Part shown: piece by piece, positions 1-11,339 of the stretch
Numbering within the stretch: position 1 is the stretch's first letter
Layout of the letters: the number at the start of each line of letters is the position of its first letter
NCBI RefSeq assembly: GCF_040869045.1
Contig: NC_090322.1
Location: forward strand, 194,183,477-194,247,476
DNA length: 64,000 bases
DNA from: Eurosta solidaginis
Taxonomy: Eukaryota; Arthropoda; Insecta; Diptera; Tephritidae
Reading direction: 5' to 3'
The notes under the pieces: generated by a model
The model's input: only the letters and a program-made list of their open reading frames with translations
The model's database searches: none
What the model was told of the DNA's origin: nothing
Program-made: the position numbers and the translations under genes

Positions 1-1
1 G

Positions 2-1084
2 AACTCGACTTCAGCTGAGAAAACTGGCATCGAATTCGATAAGGATGCAGATGAAGTCAATAAGAATATTGAAGAAAAATCGGAGAAACATTTTTCAAAC
101 GTATGTGGAACCAGCGATGCACATGATATTTCCTCACATCTCCCTGAAGATAATATTCCTTGGCGTGATCCTGCAAATGATGTTAACTGATGTGATCCTG
201 AAGAAGACGTCGCTCTTTTGTTTTTTTGGGCAGAAATTCTCATATCATTTGATAGGGTACAGAAACGGTTACAAGAAAAAGGGATCAGTTTCACTCATGT
301 ACTGGGACAACTGCAGATATTGACAGACAAACTGAATGATTGGAGAATTGACTTGTGCGACCGTGCTATTTGCAAGGCTAAAGAAAAATGTAACGAGTGT
401 GGTGTGAGTAACATCAAGAGAATTCGAAAAAAGCGAAATATGCCAGGAGAGACATTTGAAGATGCTGTATTGAATTCAGAAGAAGAAATGCGACGATCTT
501 TGATTGAAATTTTGGATAAACTTTCGATGGAAATATCTACACGTTTCACAAATTTGAAGAAGCTCGAAGAACGTTTTGGCTTTATTTGTGACTTTGAAAA
601 AATAATACATCTTCCCAGAGACTCATACAAAGATAAGCTTCTCAAAATAAAAGAAAAATGCCAGAAACTTGCAGTGTTTTATCCAGAAGACTTACACAAC
701 GAAGAATTGTTCAACGATATTCAAGACGTCCTACTTCTACTAAAAAGAGCGAAGAAAAACGAAGAGGAAATTGGATTCTCGCCTGAACAACTTCTGTTAT
801 ATATTTCGTCAATGGTACGAGAAGCTTACAAGACATTAGCGACAGCTTTGCAAATATTACTAACAATATCTGTTTCAGTTGCTTCCTGTGAAAGATCATT
901 CAGCAAACTCAAATTGATTTTATCTTACTTGGGATCAACCATGAGTCAAAGTAGATTAACAAATCTTGCAATTATTTCGATCGAAAATGAAACTGCTGCA
1001 ATGTTGGATGACAAGGATATAATATGTAGCTTTGCAGAGATTAAAGCTAGAAAAGTAAACTTTTGTGTTTTTTTAATTGTGTAA
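2..1084 (+). pseudogene. hAT-type transposase relic (ZMYM-like), internally deleted
   Basis: One frame is open from the window edge to 1084 except for a single TGA at 188-190. The last ~90 residues carry a hAT C-terminal dimerisation signature: an SVASCERSFSKLKLI-type stretch followed by MSQSRLTNLAIISIEN. This is the block that dimerises hAT transposases and is also found in domesticated ZMYM/hAT proteins. The part before the TGA (around DNIPWRDPAND) resembles the N-terminal region of such proteins, and joins directly to C-terminal sequence, so most of the catalytic core seems deleted. No ATG begins the downstream part. The in-frame stop, missing core and lack of a start make it a dead copy; 5' sequence lies outside the window. 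It could instead be a fragment of a ZMYM-like domesticated gene, but the surrounding repeats favour a transposon relic. Confidence 0.75.
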
Positions 1085-2044
1085 GAGAAAAAAATTTAAG
1101 ATTGTAATATTTCAAGATATCATACATCAGATAAAAGATTCATTTTCCATTAAAAATTGAGATCCAATGTTGATGTAATATTTCTATGAATGTAAAACAC
1201 GATTTTTCAGTAATAAAAAAATTTGGTGTAAAAAATTGTTTGCGAGTGTCATTTCTTCATCTTACGGAACAGCGAAAGTCGTTTTGCCGCCCCCAAATCA
1301 TTGCGCCCGGGGCGATTTCGCGGATTTCCCCATATAGCCCTAAGTCTGAATTCATCGTCCAGTTCCGAACAAACATGAAGGAGAAAAATGTAAACAAAAA
1401 ATGTGTTCTGAATTGAAAGATAAATCCAGCCTAAGAACTACTGTTGGTTTCTCATAAGACAAACCGATCCTAATCTAAATAAGCGTCAAAACAAGACACA
1501 TAACTTTTTGAATTATAAAATAAGATCATAGAGTTAAGACAGAATCATATGTACATATGTTATTATTTGTAGGGGTAGTTAAGTTTTACTATGTGGATAT
1601 ATTTATTTGAATGCTTATAACTTTTGTATTAGTTCATCGATTTTGTTGAATGAAAGCTTATTTTTTTGTAATAAAACAGAGCTTAGAGAGAAAAAAAAAT
1701 CTGCAAAAAAATAAAAAGTTTTCGAGATCCTTCCTCGCAAAGTAGAAATTTTTTTTATATTATTACAAAAAAAATTTGAAAAATCCGTAATGATTGTTCG
1801 TTATCTTTGAATCTGCAGGGTCTAGCAAATTTTATTGCCTTTTAAAAGCTTCAAACCGTTTTGGAATTGCTCAATTCGTTCTTGAGATATATATGATTAA
1901 GTGGACCCAATTTTTTTTTTTTTTTGGAAAAAACCGTTATTCGTAAATATCTCAAAAACGATACCATAGAATTAAAATGATTTTCGGAATCAGGGGGTGA
2001 TTTTACATAGGAATTTCATAATGGCGTCTCTGGTGCATTTTGAG
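1085..2044. other. AT-rich non-coding stretch after the hAT relic
   Basis: No credible ORF. A short GC-rich patch at about 1295-1330 may be the 3' part of the hAT element. The remainder is AT-rich with A and T runs, including a T run near 1910. No RNA gene or regulatory site was recognised. Confidence 0.4.
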
Positions 2045-2059
2045 TGTAAACCAGTGTAA

Positions 2060-2508
2060 TTAGGTAGGGGGCAGAAGCATGGACCATGACAACAGCAGAT
2101 GAAGCGGTTTGGAAGTGTTCGAGAGAAAATTTCTTCGAAATATTTATGGACCTCTACGCGTTGGCGATGGCGAGTACCGAAGAAGATTTAATGATGAGCT
2201 GTACGAGCTATACGCAGACATCAACATAGTCCAGCGAATTAAAACGCAGCGGCTGTGCTGGCTAGGCCATGTTATGCGAATGAATGATGATGCTCCGGCC
2301 AAGAAAGTGTTTCTATCGGAACCCGCCTATGGAAGCAGAGGTAGAGGGCGGCACCCACTCCGTTTGAAGGACCAGGTGGAAAACGATTTAAACTCCCTTA
2401 GTGTGACCAATTGGCGCCGGTTGGCGGAGCGAAGGAGCGACTGGCGCGCCTTGCTGGATGGCCATAACCGTTTAGACGGTTAAGCGCCAATTAAGTAAGT
2501 AAGTAAGT
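2060..2508 (+). pseudogene. Non-LTR retrotransposon 3' end (copy 1) with hairpin and (TAAG)n tail
   Basis: The frame 2109-2483 encodes the C-terminal end of a LINE reverse-transcriptase ORF: FERKFLRNIYGPLR, then RLCWLGHVMRM, then NWRRLAERRSDW. This is a common tail in insect non-LTR elements. The preceding TTADEAV residues sit in another frame, so the copy is frameshifted as well as 5' truncated. Right after the ORF is a perfect 6-bp hairpin with loop TTAG (2466-2481), then a short spacer and four to five AAGT units. A second copy at 31.2-31.7 kb ends the same way, so hairpin plus simple-repeat tail is the family's 3' terminus. The clade was not determined. Confidence 0.75.
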
Positions 2509-2739
2509 CATATATAAGACCAACTTAACCTTAATAAGGTTATGGCACGCCTCACGTTTTTAGAAATTTCACGCGCCCGACGCTTTTATTTAATTGTCTG
2601 ATCAACGCTCTAGATTGATGAGGAGTGTGATGACTAATACCTGGGACCTACCTAATTATTTTCTAGCTTTTAGTATTATTTTTACTTAATGTAAGTATTG
2701 TTTTCAATACAACCGTTTCGCTTCAAATTTTTTTAAATT

Positions 2740-3010
2740 AATTTATTAATTTTTCCTACAATCAGAAAGGATGGGACCTACTTGTTTTATGTCGATCCGA
2801 ACGGCATCTGGAATGCAGTTGAGTTTTCACTGAGAGCTTTTCATGGCAGAAATACACTCGGAGCCAAGGGGTGACCCCGCTTAGAAAAAGTGTCTTCTAA
2901 TTGAAAAACCTTATTTCTAAAATTTTGATGTTGCTTTGCCCGGGGCGTCAACCCAGTATTCTCGGTGTGGTATGCGGAGCACGCTACCATCACACCACGG
3001 TGGCCTCCAA
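2740..3010 (-). repeat. tRNA-derived SINE, minus orientation
   Basis: Read on the minus strand, a tRNA-like head (GTGTGATGGTAGCGTGCTCC, about 2979-3003) is followed by a degenerate B-box-like GGTTGACGCC near 2946. A body then follows that is shared with the copy at 47.05 kb, including its AACATCAAAATTTTAGAAAT and CTCAGTGAAAACTCA stretches. It is non-coding; the overlapping 73-residue frame is incidental. No target duplication was defined. Confidence 0.65.
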
Positions 3011-3254
3011 ATTTACTCAAGCTATAATGAGCCGCGCGGTTAAAAAATTTGTTTACGTTCAACTTAAATTTTGAAGTATTTTTATTTTGTCAATTTTCGC
3101 AAATGTAAAAGAAACGCTTTTCCTTATTTTTTATTGCTACCACCCAATAATGAATAAATGATCATTTTGCAGGTCTTGGAGCACCGGGCGTTGTGAATGG
3201 ACGACTTTGTGCGATCGTAGAAATTAGGTTAGATCATGTATTTAAGTTGCGGTT

Positions 3255-3960
3255 TGTATATGTAGACTAGAAGACCCGGCAGACGTTGTCCTGCCCTAAA
3301 TTGGGCCAATCTGCATATATTTTAATAAGCTTTTTCCGTCTGACTCTGCCTCTTCACTTTTTCCTAATCCTTTTATTCACTCCTCCCTCCGTCTTTTTCG
3401 CTTCATCTATCTCCATCTTCGTCTCATTCTATCTCTTTCTCAATCTCCTTCTCTCTTTTCTCTTCTCTCAATTTCTTCTCATTCTTCTGCATCCCTTATT
3501 GTCTGTCGCAGAAGGTGGTATGTATTTTATTCCAGTCCCAATCCCAGTGCCATTCCGAGTCTCAGTCCCAGTCCTAGTCCTAATCTCAGTCCCAGTCCGT
3601 CTCTGGACAATATATTACTCTGTACTAAAGCACTCATCAACAGATTTCATTTGATATCCATATTGTATAAACACTGTCTAGACATTCACTGGCCCACGTT
3701 TTGGCCTATATCTCGAGACCTTAGTCACCCAGGGGTATGAAAATTACCCTCTGCTAAAGCACTCATCCACAGCTTTCATTTGATATCCATATTCTATAAA
3801 CCCATTCTAGGGGTACCCGGGTCCACGTTTTGGCCTATATCTCGAGACCCTAGTCACCCAGGGGTATGAAAATTACCCTCTAATAAAGCACTCATCAACA
3901 GCTTTCATTTGATATCCACATTCTATAAACAGAAGTCAGTTACAATACATAACTAAAAGG
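3255..3960 (+). repeat. Family E repeat with 129-bp minisatellite, plus orientation
   Basis: The element begins near ACTAGAAGACCCGGCAGACG, runs through a T/C-rich stretch, then into a minisatellite. Copies of ACTCATC(A/C)ACAG lie at 3632, 3761 and 3890, an exact 129-bp spacing. Related copies lie inverted at 7390-8538 and as a fragment at 40400-40523. Its start, ACTAG plus a GC-rich segment, resembles the start of the unit in the 47.8-64 kb array, which suggests similar element architecture. Element class is not certain; Helitron-like is possible. The 122-residue frame over the T/C-rich part is low complexity and not counted as a gene. Confidence 0.6.
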
Positions 3961-4238
3961 GGAGAAAAACTCCGATAGGTGGTGCACGGATCGAGATATT
4001 TAGAAATCTCGTCCGAATTTGGAAAATTTTGCGGTTGAGTTTCAATACTTAGCATTCAAAATTTTACTTAGTGTGCCACGGATAGAGATACTTAGAGATA
4101 TTTAGAAAATACATACATAACCGGGGGGAAACTTTAAATCGGAATTATGGAACTTAGCAAATTTTCGATTTGTTAGTCTGGGACTGAGATATCTACATTA
4201 TTTTAATTGATGGTCTACTTTGCATGAATTATGAATTT

Positions 4239-4410
4239 TATTAAAGGCCAATTAATGGTGACTTATATATAACCATAACCAAATAAAACAGCTGATCGAA
4301 CCTATCTTATGTAAATCAATGTAATCGATTAATGGTACCATACCATAACGCTAACGCCATAATCATACCATAGCCAACCAATTGACTTGGGTTTTCGCCA
4401 AATAAGGCAT
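4239..4410. repeat. Family X element, partial copy
   Basis: The segment runs from AATTAATGGTGACTT through a CAGCTGATCGAACCTA-type core to GCCAACCAATTG. It matches the left half of the longer copies at 8598-8962 and 27252-29262. It lacks the right half, so it is a truncated copy of a non-autonomous repeat with no coding capacity. Confidence 0.6.
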
Positions 4411-6580
4411 TACTCATGATGGAATCACCAGGTGAAGTAAATAAAAGATGTACGCTATCTGAAACGGTGAGAATAGGGTACAATTTTTACCTGCTTTGAA
4501 AAAATAGGAGGAGAAAAATAAATTCCTTGCTACGAAAGCCATTACAGAAACTGTTTTTTCAGCATAACGCCAATAGAAAAGTGGATACGGAAGACTAGTG
4601 CGAGCTTATATTACTTTTGGCATCGAATAAAATTAAAACACTTAAACTGGATGAGCAGTAAAATTCAATAATGCGCCTAAAGTAAACTTACCTCAACTTA
4701 AACTGCAGTTGAAGCTTTCATCGAAAAACCGGATATAAGAGCGAGAGGTGTTATCCATTATTTAGTTGAACTATAGTAACTTTGCGTACTTATATGGGTT
4801 TCGGGTTTGATGAAAAGTTTTGCAGTCACACTTGGAAGTGATCGCAGTACTTTTAAATGTGTTTCCATCCCTAAAAATCCATTGTTATTTCCATGTGCTC
4901 GTTCATGTTTATCGTGGAGATTTGGAAGTAAATAAAACATATGCCCTTTTTATATATCATACAAACCTGACCAGAAGATCCCCCAAAAGATCTTGGCAGT
5001 TGAATTAATGATGTATAATGTTACCAAGTTATTAGTTACTAAAATATGTCAGGGGATATAATAGTCTCGCGGCAGTCGGCCTAGAACCAGAAGCTGCTGA
5101 TCCGAAGCGACTCGATTTCATATAACTATTATATATAACAATCCATAACTGTCACATTCTCTTACCTTAGGGGTCTGATTTTTAAGGCAAAACAACAACA
5201 GTGAGTTAAATTTTTTTGTAACTATATTTAGAATACCATAGTTTTAGCGAAGTTTTATTAAATAACGTATAGTTCGACAATTTTAGTATCCTCGAAAGTC
5301 TTTAGTAGAGCTGCACAGGGCAAAATTCTTGGTTGGATATGACGTGAATACAAATAGTTTGTTTTAACAAAGACCAGTTTAAATTTTTTTAGTTACAAAT
5401 CTATAAATCTTATAAAATAAAGTCGCTAAATGCCATGTATGCACATAACTTCACACAGAATGCTCCGATTTTAAAACGGTTTTTTGCATTTGAAAGCTTA
5501 GCTACGTGAGATGGTACAGTTAATATAATTTGAAGATATATATTATAGGGGCGTGGCAAATTGCCAAAATGTAGTAAAAAATTATAAAATTTTTGTTTAC
5601 ACAGCTATAACTCATAAACGGAAGGATGGATTTGAAAAATTCTGCTTTTCAGTAAAACTTTGAAATATTTGCCTTCGTTCTGCATCAAAAAAATAATTGA
5701 TTCCTTTCTTATATCAGCTAAATTGTTTAAACAAAAGTAACATTTTTACCAAAAAATTCGTGTGTGTGATTGTTCGGTGTCAACTGTGTGAGCAAATTAC
5801 TTTTGTGTGAGACATGATGCGACACATACGTATATACACATAGCATTCGCTGCGTTGTTAAACTTCGGCCGTAGGTTTATAGGTATGTATGTATGTGTTT
5901 TCATAACAGCTTGACATACATATGTATGTACATACACAAATAATAATCAATGGTTAAGAACAGAGCCGGCCACACAAATACTAAAAATTGAGTGACAACT
6001 CCCCACAATGTGCTAAAAGAAAATGTGGACTGTGAAGTTTGAAATTAAAACGGACTTTGGTTATTTGATTTCAAGCTAATCCTGACTATATTTACTTATG
6101 TATATTCGTATAACTAAGAACGCGGAGGTCGAGCTAGTCAGATAAAACTTTTTTATAAAAGAAGGTATGGTGTTTATTCAATGCAAAATTTTCTTAAAAA
6201 ATTCACTTCATTAATAAAGAACTATAAAACAAAGTAAATGTAAAGATAGAAATATATACATATTTTCAAAACATAAAGTTATTCAATACAAAAAAATGTA
6301 TGAAAATTAATAAAACTAAGTAGAACGTATAAAAATATATTTATATTAAATTGTCAATATTTATTAATAATTAATTAATTATTGTTAATTATTAATAATT
6401 AATATTTAAATTGATAATATTAATATGTATGTTTAAAGCAACTTAATAATGCTAACTAAAACGTATTAAGTCACTGCAACATTGCAACATATTGTTTTTA
6501 TTATGTGCCCAAAAAGTAGCATGGACTTTTCCTTTTGCATTCACTGTTGATTTAAGTGAGTTACAAGCGAAAGCAAACGA
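4411..6580. other. AT-rich intergenic DNA with short simple repeats
   Basis: No credible coding frame. It holds GTAT/CATA microsatellite-like runs around 5885-5940. At 6361-6398 it has an AT-only palindrome with 14-bp perfect arms. No gene or RNA was recognised. Confidence 0.4.
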
Positions 6581-6621
6581 TCAAATTGTACAATGTGCAA
6601 CTTTTGACCGGCTTTGGTTAA

Positions 6622-6846
6622 AGCTGGAGTCATTGGTGCCGTATGTCGTATCGCTGTATCCGTATCCCTAACGTAATCAGCTGTTTATCGTTACGACGGT
6701 AAACCAAAACCCAATTGGTTGGCTACGATACGGTTACGACCTTAGCGGCACCAATAATCGATTGCATTGATTCTCATAAGTTTGGTCGAATCAGCTGTTA
6801 AAAGGTTACCGATACGGTTACCGCTAAAGCACCAATGTCTCCAGCT
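6622..6846. mobile_element. MITE, TAA-flanked family (copy A)
   Basis: This 225-bp element has inverted ends AGCTGGAGTCATTGGTGCC and, on the other strand, AGCTGGAGACATTGGTGC. Both sides are flanked by TAA (6619-6621 and 6847-6849). A 3-bp TAA target duplication fits PIF/Harbinger-type insertion. Other copies of almost the same length lie at 28151, 28593 and 29795. It is non-coding. A P-like MITE starts 21 bp downstream. Confidence 0.8.
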
Positions 6847-6866
6847 TAAGAATGTATACAGCTCTC

Positions 6867-7060
6867 CATGGCGCAACGATACAAGGTGGCAGCATGGAAC
6901 AGCTGATTATAAACTTTTTTTATTTGATTTGCTGCATCAACTTCCGGCGCAGTACGATTTTGACATTGGTCCATCGATTTTACAAAAATAAAGTAAATGG
7001 AATTCTTATTTATGTATGTAGGTATGTCACCATGCTGCCACCTTGTATCATTCCGCTATG
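6867..7060. mobile_element. P-element-like MITE with 8-bp target duplication (copy 1)
   Basis: The 194-bp element begins CATGGCGCAACGATACAAGG and ends with the inverted counterpart, with a few mismatches. It is flanked by a perfect 8-bp duplication CAGCTCTC (6859-6866 and 7061-7068). The CATG start, the AAGGTGG motif and the 8-bp duplication resemble P-element termini. A second copy lies at 47415-47597. No coding content. Confidence 0.85.
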
Positions 7061-7389
7061 CAGCTCTCGAAAAATACTCTTTCGTTAAAAATATTGAACA
7101 TTTCCTTCAATTTCTATTTCCCTATGTCCCTTTGAATGCTCAAACCTTTAAAACTACGCCACGGATTTTGATGCGCTTTTTTTTAGTAGATAGAGTGATG
7201 GAAGAGGAAGGTTTATATGTATAATAACATCCATTAAATAGTGGAGAAATCCTGTTATTTTTGAAGTTTATAGTGTGATGTATATATAATAAAGAAAGTT
7301 GTGTTAGTTACACTATTTATAACTCAAGAACGGATGGACAGATTTGAAAATTAGTAGAGGGGTAGCTTAGAACCAGCAGACAGACATAG

Positions 7390-8538
7390 GATACTTTTTA
7401 TCCCGTTCTAGATAGGATCTTGAGATCAAAACGTGGACTTGGGTAATCCTGGGATATGTTTGTCCAATATGGGTATCAAATGGAAGCTGTTTATGAGTAC
7501 TTTGATACGGGGTATTTTTCGTACCCGTGGGTGACTAGGGTCTCGAGATATAGGCCAAAACGTGGACGCGGGTACCCGTAGAATATGTTTATAGAATATG
7601 GATAACAAATGAAAGCTGTTGATGAGTGCTTTAGTACAGGGTAGTTTTCATACCTATTGGTTACTAGGGTCTCCCTTTTCTAGGGTACCCCTAGAAAGTG
7701 GTAATACAACATGGATAACAAATGAAAGTTGTTGATGAGTGCTTTAGTACGTGATAATTTTCATACCTATGTATTTGTGACTAGGGTCTCGAGATATAGG
7801 CCAAAACGTGGATCAGGCTATCACTAGGATGTGATTTTACATTATGGGTATCAAATTGAAGCTGTTGATGTGTGCTTAGGTACAGAGTAATCTTTATACC
7901 CCTGGGTGACTAGGGTCTCGAGATATAGGCCAAAACGTGGACGCGGGTGCTCCTAGAATGTGTTTATAGAATATGGATAACAAATTAAAGCTGTTGCTGA
8001 GAGCTTTAAAGTAATTTTCATTGTGATATTCGATTTAGTCGCATCAACCTGGCAAAACTGATAAATATGCATGCGAAGCCGAAATAAAGACATGAATTAA
8101 TAATACCCACATACCTATTTACGTACGTCCTATTCGATTTGCCTGAAATTTGGTATATAAATTTGCCTATATTAGTATTTACGATCCTTTTTTCCTCGAA
8201 GTAGACCAGAGACGGGCTGGGACTGGGATTAGGACTAGGACTGAGACTCGGAATGGGGCTGGAACAAAATACATACCACCCTCTGGGACCGGCAATAAGG
8301 TATGAAGAAGAATGCGAAAAACTTCAGAGAAGAGAAAAGAGGGATGGAGACTGACAAAGAGATAGAATGAGACGAAGATAGAGATAGATGAAGCGAAAAA
8401 GACGGAAGGAGGAGAGAATAAAGGGATTAAGAAAAAGTGAAGAGGAGGGGAGGGCAGGGCTAGACGGAAAAAGCTTATTAAAATGTATGCAGATAGACCA
8501 AATTTAGGGCATAACAACGTCTGACGGGTCTGCTAGTT
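7390..8538 (-). repeat. Family E repeat with 129-bp-type minisatellite, minus orientation
   Basis: This is an inverted relative of 3255-3960. On the minus strand it begins ACTAGCAGACCCGTCAGACG, passes through the same T/C-rich section, and then has about five minisatellite units containing the CTCGAGATATAGGCCAAAACG motif (in plus sense). The two copies are about 4 kb apart in opposite orientation. The 112-residue minus frame is low complexity and is not a gene. Confidence 0.6.
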
Positions 8539-8597
8539 GAACATAAATATAAAATGGGAACATCAAAAATATGGGCGTAATAGTTTAGCACGGCCTT

Positions 8598-8962
8598 AAG
8601 GGCGAATTAATGGTGACTTTAACCATAAAGCCATAACCAGATAAATCAGCTGATCGAACCTACCTTATGGAAAGGAATGTAATCGATTAATGGTGCCATA
8701 CCATAACGCTAACGCCATAGCCAATCAATTGGTTTTTGGTTTCTCGCCATATCTATAACCTAAAAAGATTTGAGTTGGTAAATTTAATAAATTTTTGTAG
8801 ATTTATTTTTTGTGGAATATGTTTGTAATTTTTTGCGTTTTCTTCATTTTTATGAAATTTTCACGATTTTTAGGTTTAGGCGCCATTAATCGATCACATT
8901 GAGATGGTTATGGATATGGGTATGGTTACGACTTTGGCGTTAGGGTTAAGGAAATTTAATTT
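8598..8962. repeat. Family X element, near complete copy
   Basis: It runs from GAATTAATGGTGACTTTAAC to GTTAGGGTTAAGGAAATTTA. It shares its left, middle (CACGATTTTTAGGTTTAGG) and right parts with the nested copy at 27252-29262, which defines a non-autonomous element of roughly 365 bp. Subterminal stretches rich in CCATAACC/GGTTATGG are partly inverted. No coding content. Confidence 0.6.
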
Positions 8963-9317
8963 GGCTTTTACTTGTGGAAGCCAATACCAAAAATAACCAC
9001 ATGATGAATATCTAAAATTAAATCTAGCAAAGGTCCATCGATATTCACCAGATAGTTTATGTGAAAAAATTAAAGCGGCATATTTCACTCCTGAAAAATG
9101 CAGAAAAACAAAACTTTTTTGGGGACAACATTGGTGAAACATTTTCAAATAGCTAAATGAGAGAACAAAGAAGAATTTAAAGCAAGACAATCGACGACTT
9201 GGGCTGTGTGTGAGTTGACCTAAATGTCTACCTAAATAGAGAAAAAACCTAAATCACTGGAAACTGTCGGTAAGGCAGTGCAAAATAAAAATTTAAAATT
9301 TTTATGAGCATACTTTT

Positions 9318-11339
9318 CATAATGTAATGATAGAAGGTGGCGGAAGATTTGACATATCGACCGTCCTTAGCTCCAGGTTGTATTTTGGAAGTACAATTGA
9401 ATGGGGCATAAAAATTGCCCCATTTTGAAACTTAAATTCCTACTTTTTGAATAATGATAGAGAAAGGAGTGTATTTAGATTGATTTTTGCGCAATTTAAT
9501 CATAAAAGTTATGAAATGACGATTGCTTTTTTAAATTTTAAAACGTTTGCAGCTTATAAATTTCTTTTGAACGCATCAATTTTGCTGGTAATATCCTTGG
9601 ACAGGGGTCGAATGCTAATAAACAACCAAAAATGCCGGTAGAGGTGTTAAAAGACATGTTTTTACTTTGGTATCAATAACCTGAAATATTTCAGTAATGC
9701 CAAAAGATATTTGCAAAAAAAAAAAACGTTTAAAATGTTATGCACAAAAGAAATGGATCTTACCCCCGGTTTTGGTGCGGCCCGGGGTCATTGCTCAGAT
9801 TATTGGTACCGAGGTCAAAACGTGTCTTTTGAACACTTTCGATATTTTTGGACGTGTATTAAGAGTTTACTCCTCTTCTGGAATATTAACTAAGGTAGTT
9901 TTTAATATATTACATGATGGGGAAAGATATTCAACACATAAAAGGATTGAAGTTCTGGCTTTAGTCTTGATCCCTTAAACCTGAGATATTTGAGATGTGA
10001 GAAGATCCGTTTTTGGCCAACTAACATTGAATTTGACGCTGCAGCGAACTACAGGCAGGGGCTTCTGAGCCGAAGAGATCGTGTACACATCTGGCCAATC
10101 ATTCGCTGACAGTAAAGATACCAAGCGAGCTGCTACAACTTTTCAGATGCCCTTTCGGGACATCGTAATGTGTATGTTCTAACGAGCATAACGTCATTAT
10201 ATAGCTCACGTTGTTGCTTTAAGGACAAAGACACTCACTAAATGCTTTGGGGGAATGTTGAGTGTTAATAGTCCTTGCTGGTATGCTGGTGTATCACGAG
10301 ATCCCCCTGAGGCACTAACGGTGAATCGGTTGTTTTTGTCAATACAGGCTGACATACGCTCCAACTTCAAAAAACCAATGGACACCTGTAAAATCACCAA
10401 GCAAATTTGGCCTGATTACAACCAGAAAAGAACAGATTTTCTATTAAATATGGCTAGAAAAGAGATATCCAGGGTCACATTCGCAAGAACAGAATATTGG
10501 TCGTTTGGCCTGCATTGGGAAAGAATGTCAATCCCCTTCAACGGCAGGGATGGTTGTAAGGAAACAGTCACCCACTTCGTCTGTGAGTGCCCAACACTTG
10601 AGAACATTAGGTATCGAACTAAAATCTGTTTTGTGCTACCCGATTTAATGGCTGTATCAAAATGCTCCATTAAAGACATCAGGAGACATTTTGATATAAC
10701 CAAATGGTTTGAGTAAAACAAACACAGCGTATATTACGTAATTGGTTCCAGTTAATACAATGTGCATGAAAATTGCGATAGAGCGGGCGAGGTCTCCGAC
10801 CGAGCAGTATAGCCACCAATCAAACAACCAGAAAAGATAAGGTCAATTATTTTGTTACGCACCTACATGTATTAAAATGTTACACCTGTCGAATTATAGT
10901 TCCATCTTATTGTTACAAATGAAAGAAAAATTTGCTTTTATTTCAAATTTTGGGGTACGGCGCCCCTTTTCCAACGGGCCAATGAGGTTCTCTCTGAGAT
11001 AAGAAGAACTTATCCAAATAAATGTTAGGATGAAGTTTGGAGCAAAAAATCGTGCGATTATACTCGCGACTGTTTGTGTTGTTGTAGCGATAAAGGTATT
11101 TCCCGCAGGTTTTGTGGGGTATTTCCTTTTAATGTTGATGGTCTCTTTCCGATATATGTAGATCCGATACGTTTTGACAACAAGCACCAAGACCATTTGT
11201 ATAGTTTTACATACATTTTTTCTTATGAATAAAAAAGGAGTTTTGTAAAGCGACACATTCTTATTTCTACGGGCGTTCAAGATGGCGGCGTTAGAGCGAG
11301 AAACTGCTTACATCCGCCACCTTCTATAATTCCATCATG
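9318..11339. mobile_element. 2-kb segment bounded by P-element-like inverted termini
   Basis: The left end begins CATAATGTAATGATAGAAGG and continues TGGCGGA. The right end, read inward on the other strand, begins CATGATGGAATTATAGAAGG and continues TGGCGGA. The ends differ at three positions in the first 27 and both resemble the P-element terminus. The interior has no recognisable transposase and includes a LINE fragment (about 10020-10720). The 8-bp flanks (ATACTTTT and GTTTATAG) do not match, so single insertion is not proved. Confidence 0.5.
10255..10716 (+). pseudogene. Non-LTR retrotransposon ORF2 C-terminal fragment
   Basis: The frame ends with a cysteine/histidine motif of the kind found at the C terminus of R1/Jockey-type ORF2 proteins: C-x6-HFVCECPTLENIRY, about residues 100-120, followed by a leucine-poor tail ending KWFE. 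No reverse transcriptase or RNase H core precedes it, so this is a 5'-truncated relic. It lies inside the segment bounded by P-like termini, which suggests insertion into that element. The ATG at 10255 is not a native start. Clade assignment within the R1/Jockey/I group is uncertain. Confidence 0.6.

Noticed and set aside
3286..3654. 122-residue hydrophobic protein
   Set aside because: Encoded by a T/C-rich low-complexity part of family E; the relative at 8179-8517 has indels and the frame runs into minisatellite.
9697..9978. 93-residue ORF as a P-type transposase fragment
   Set aside because: No THAP or RNase H-like features can be seen; retained only as unexplained interior sequence.
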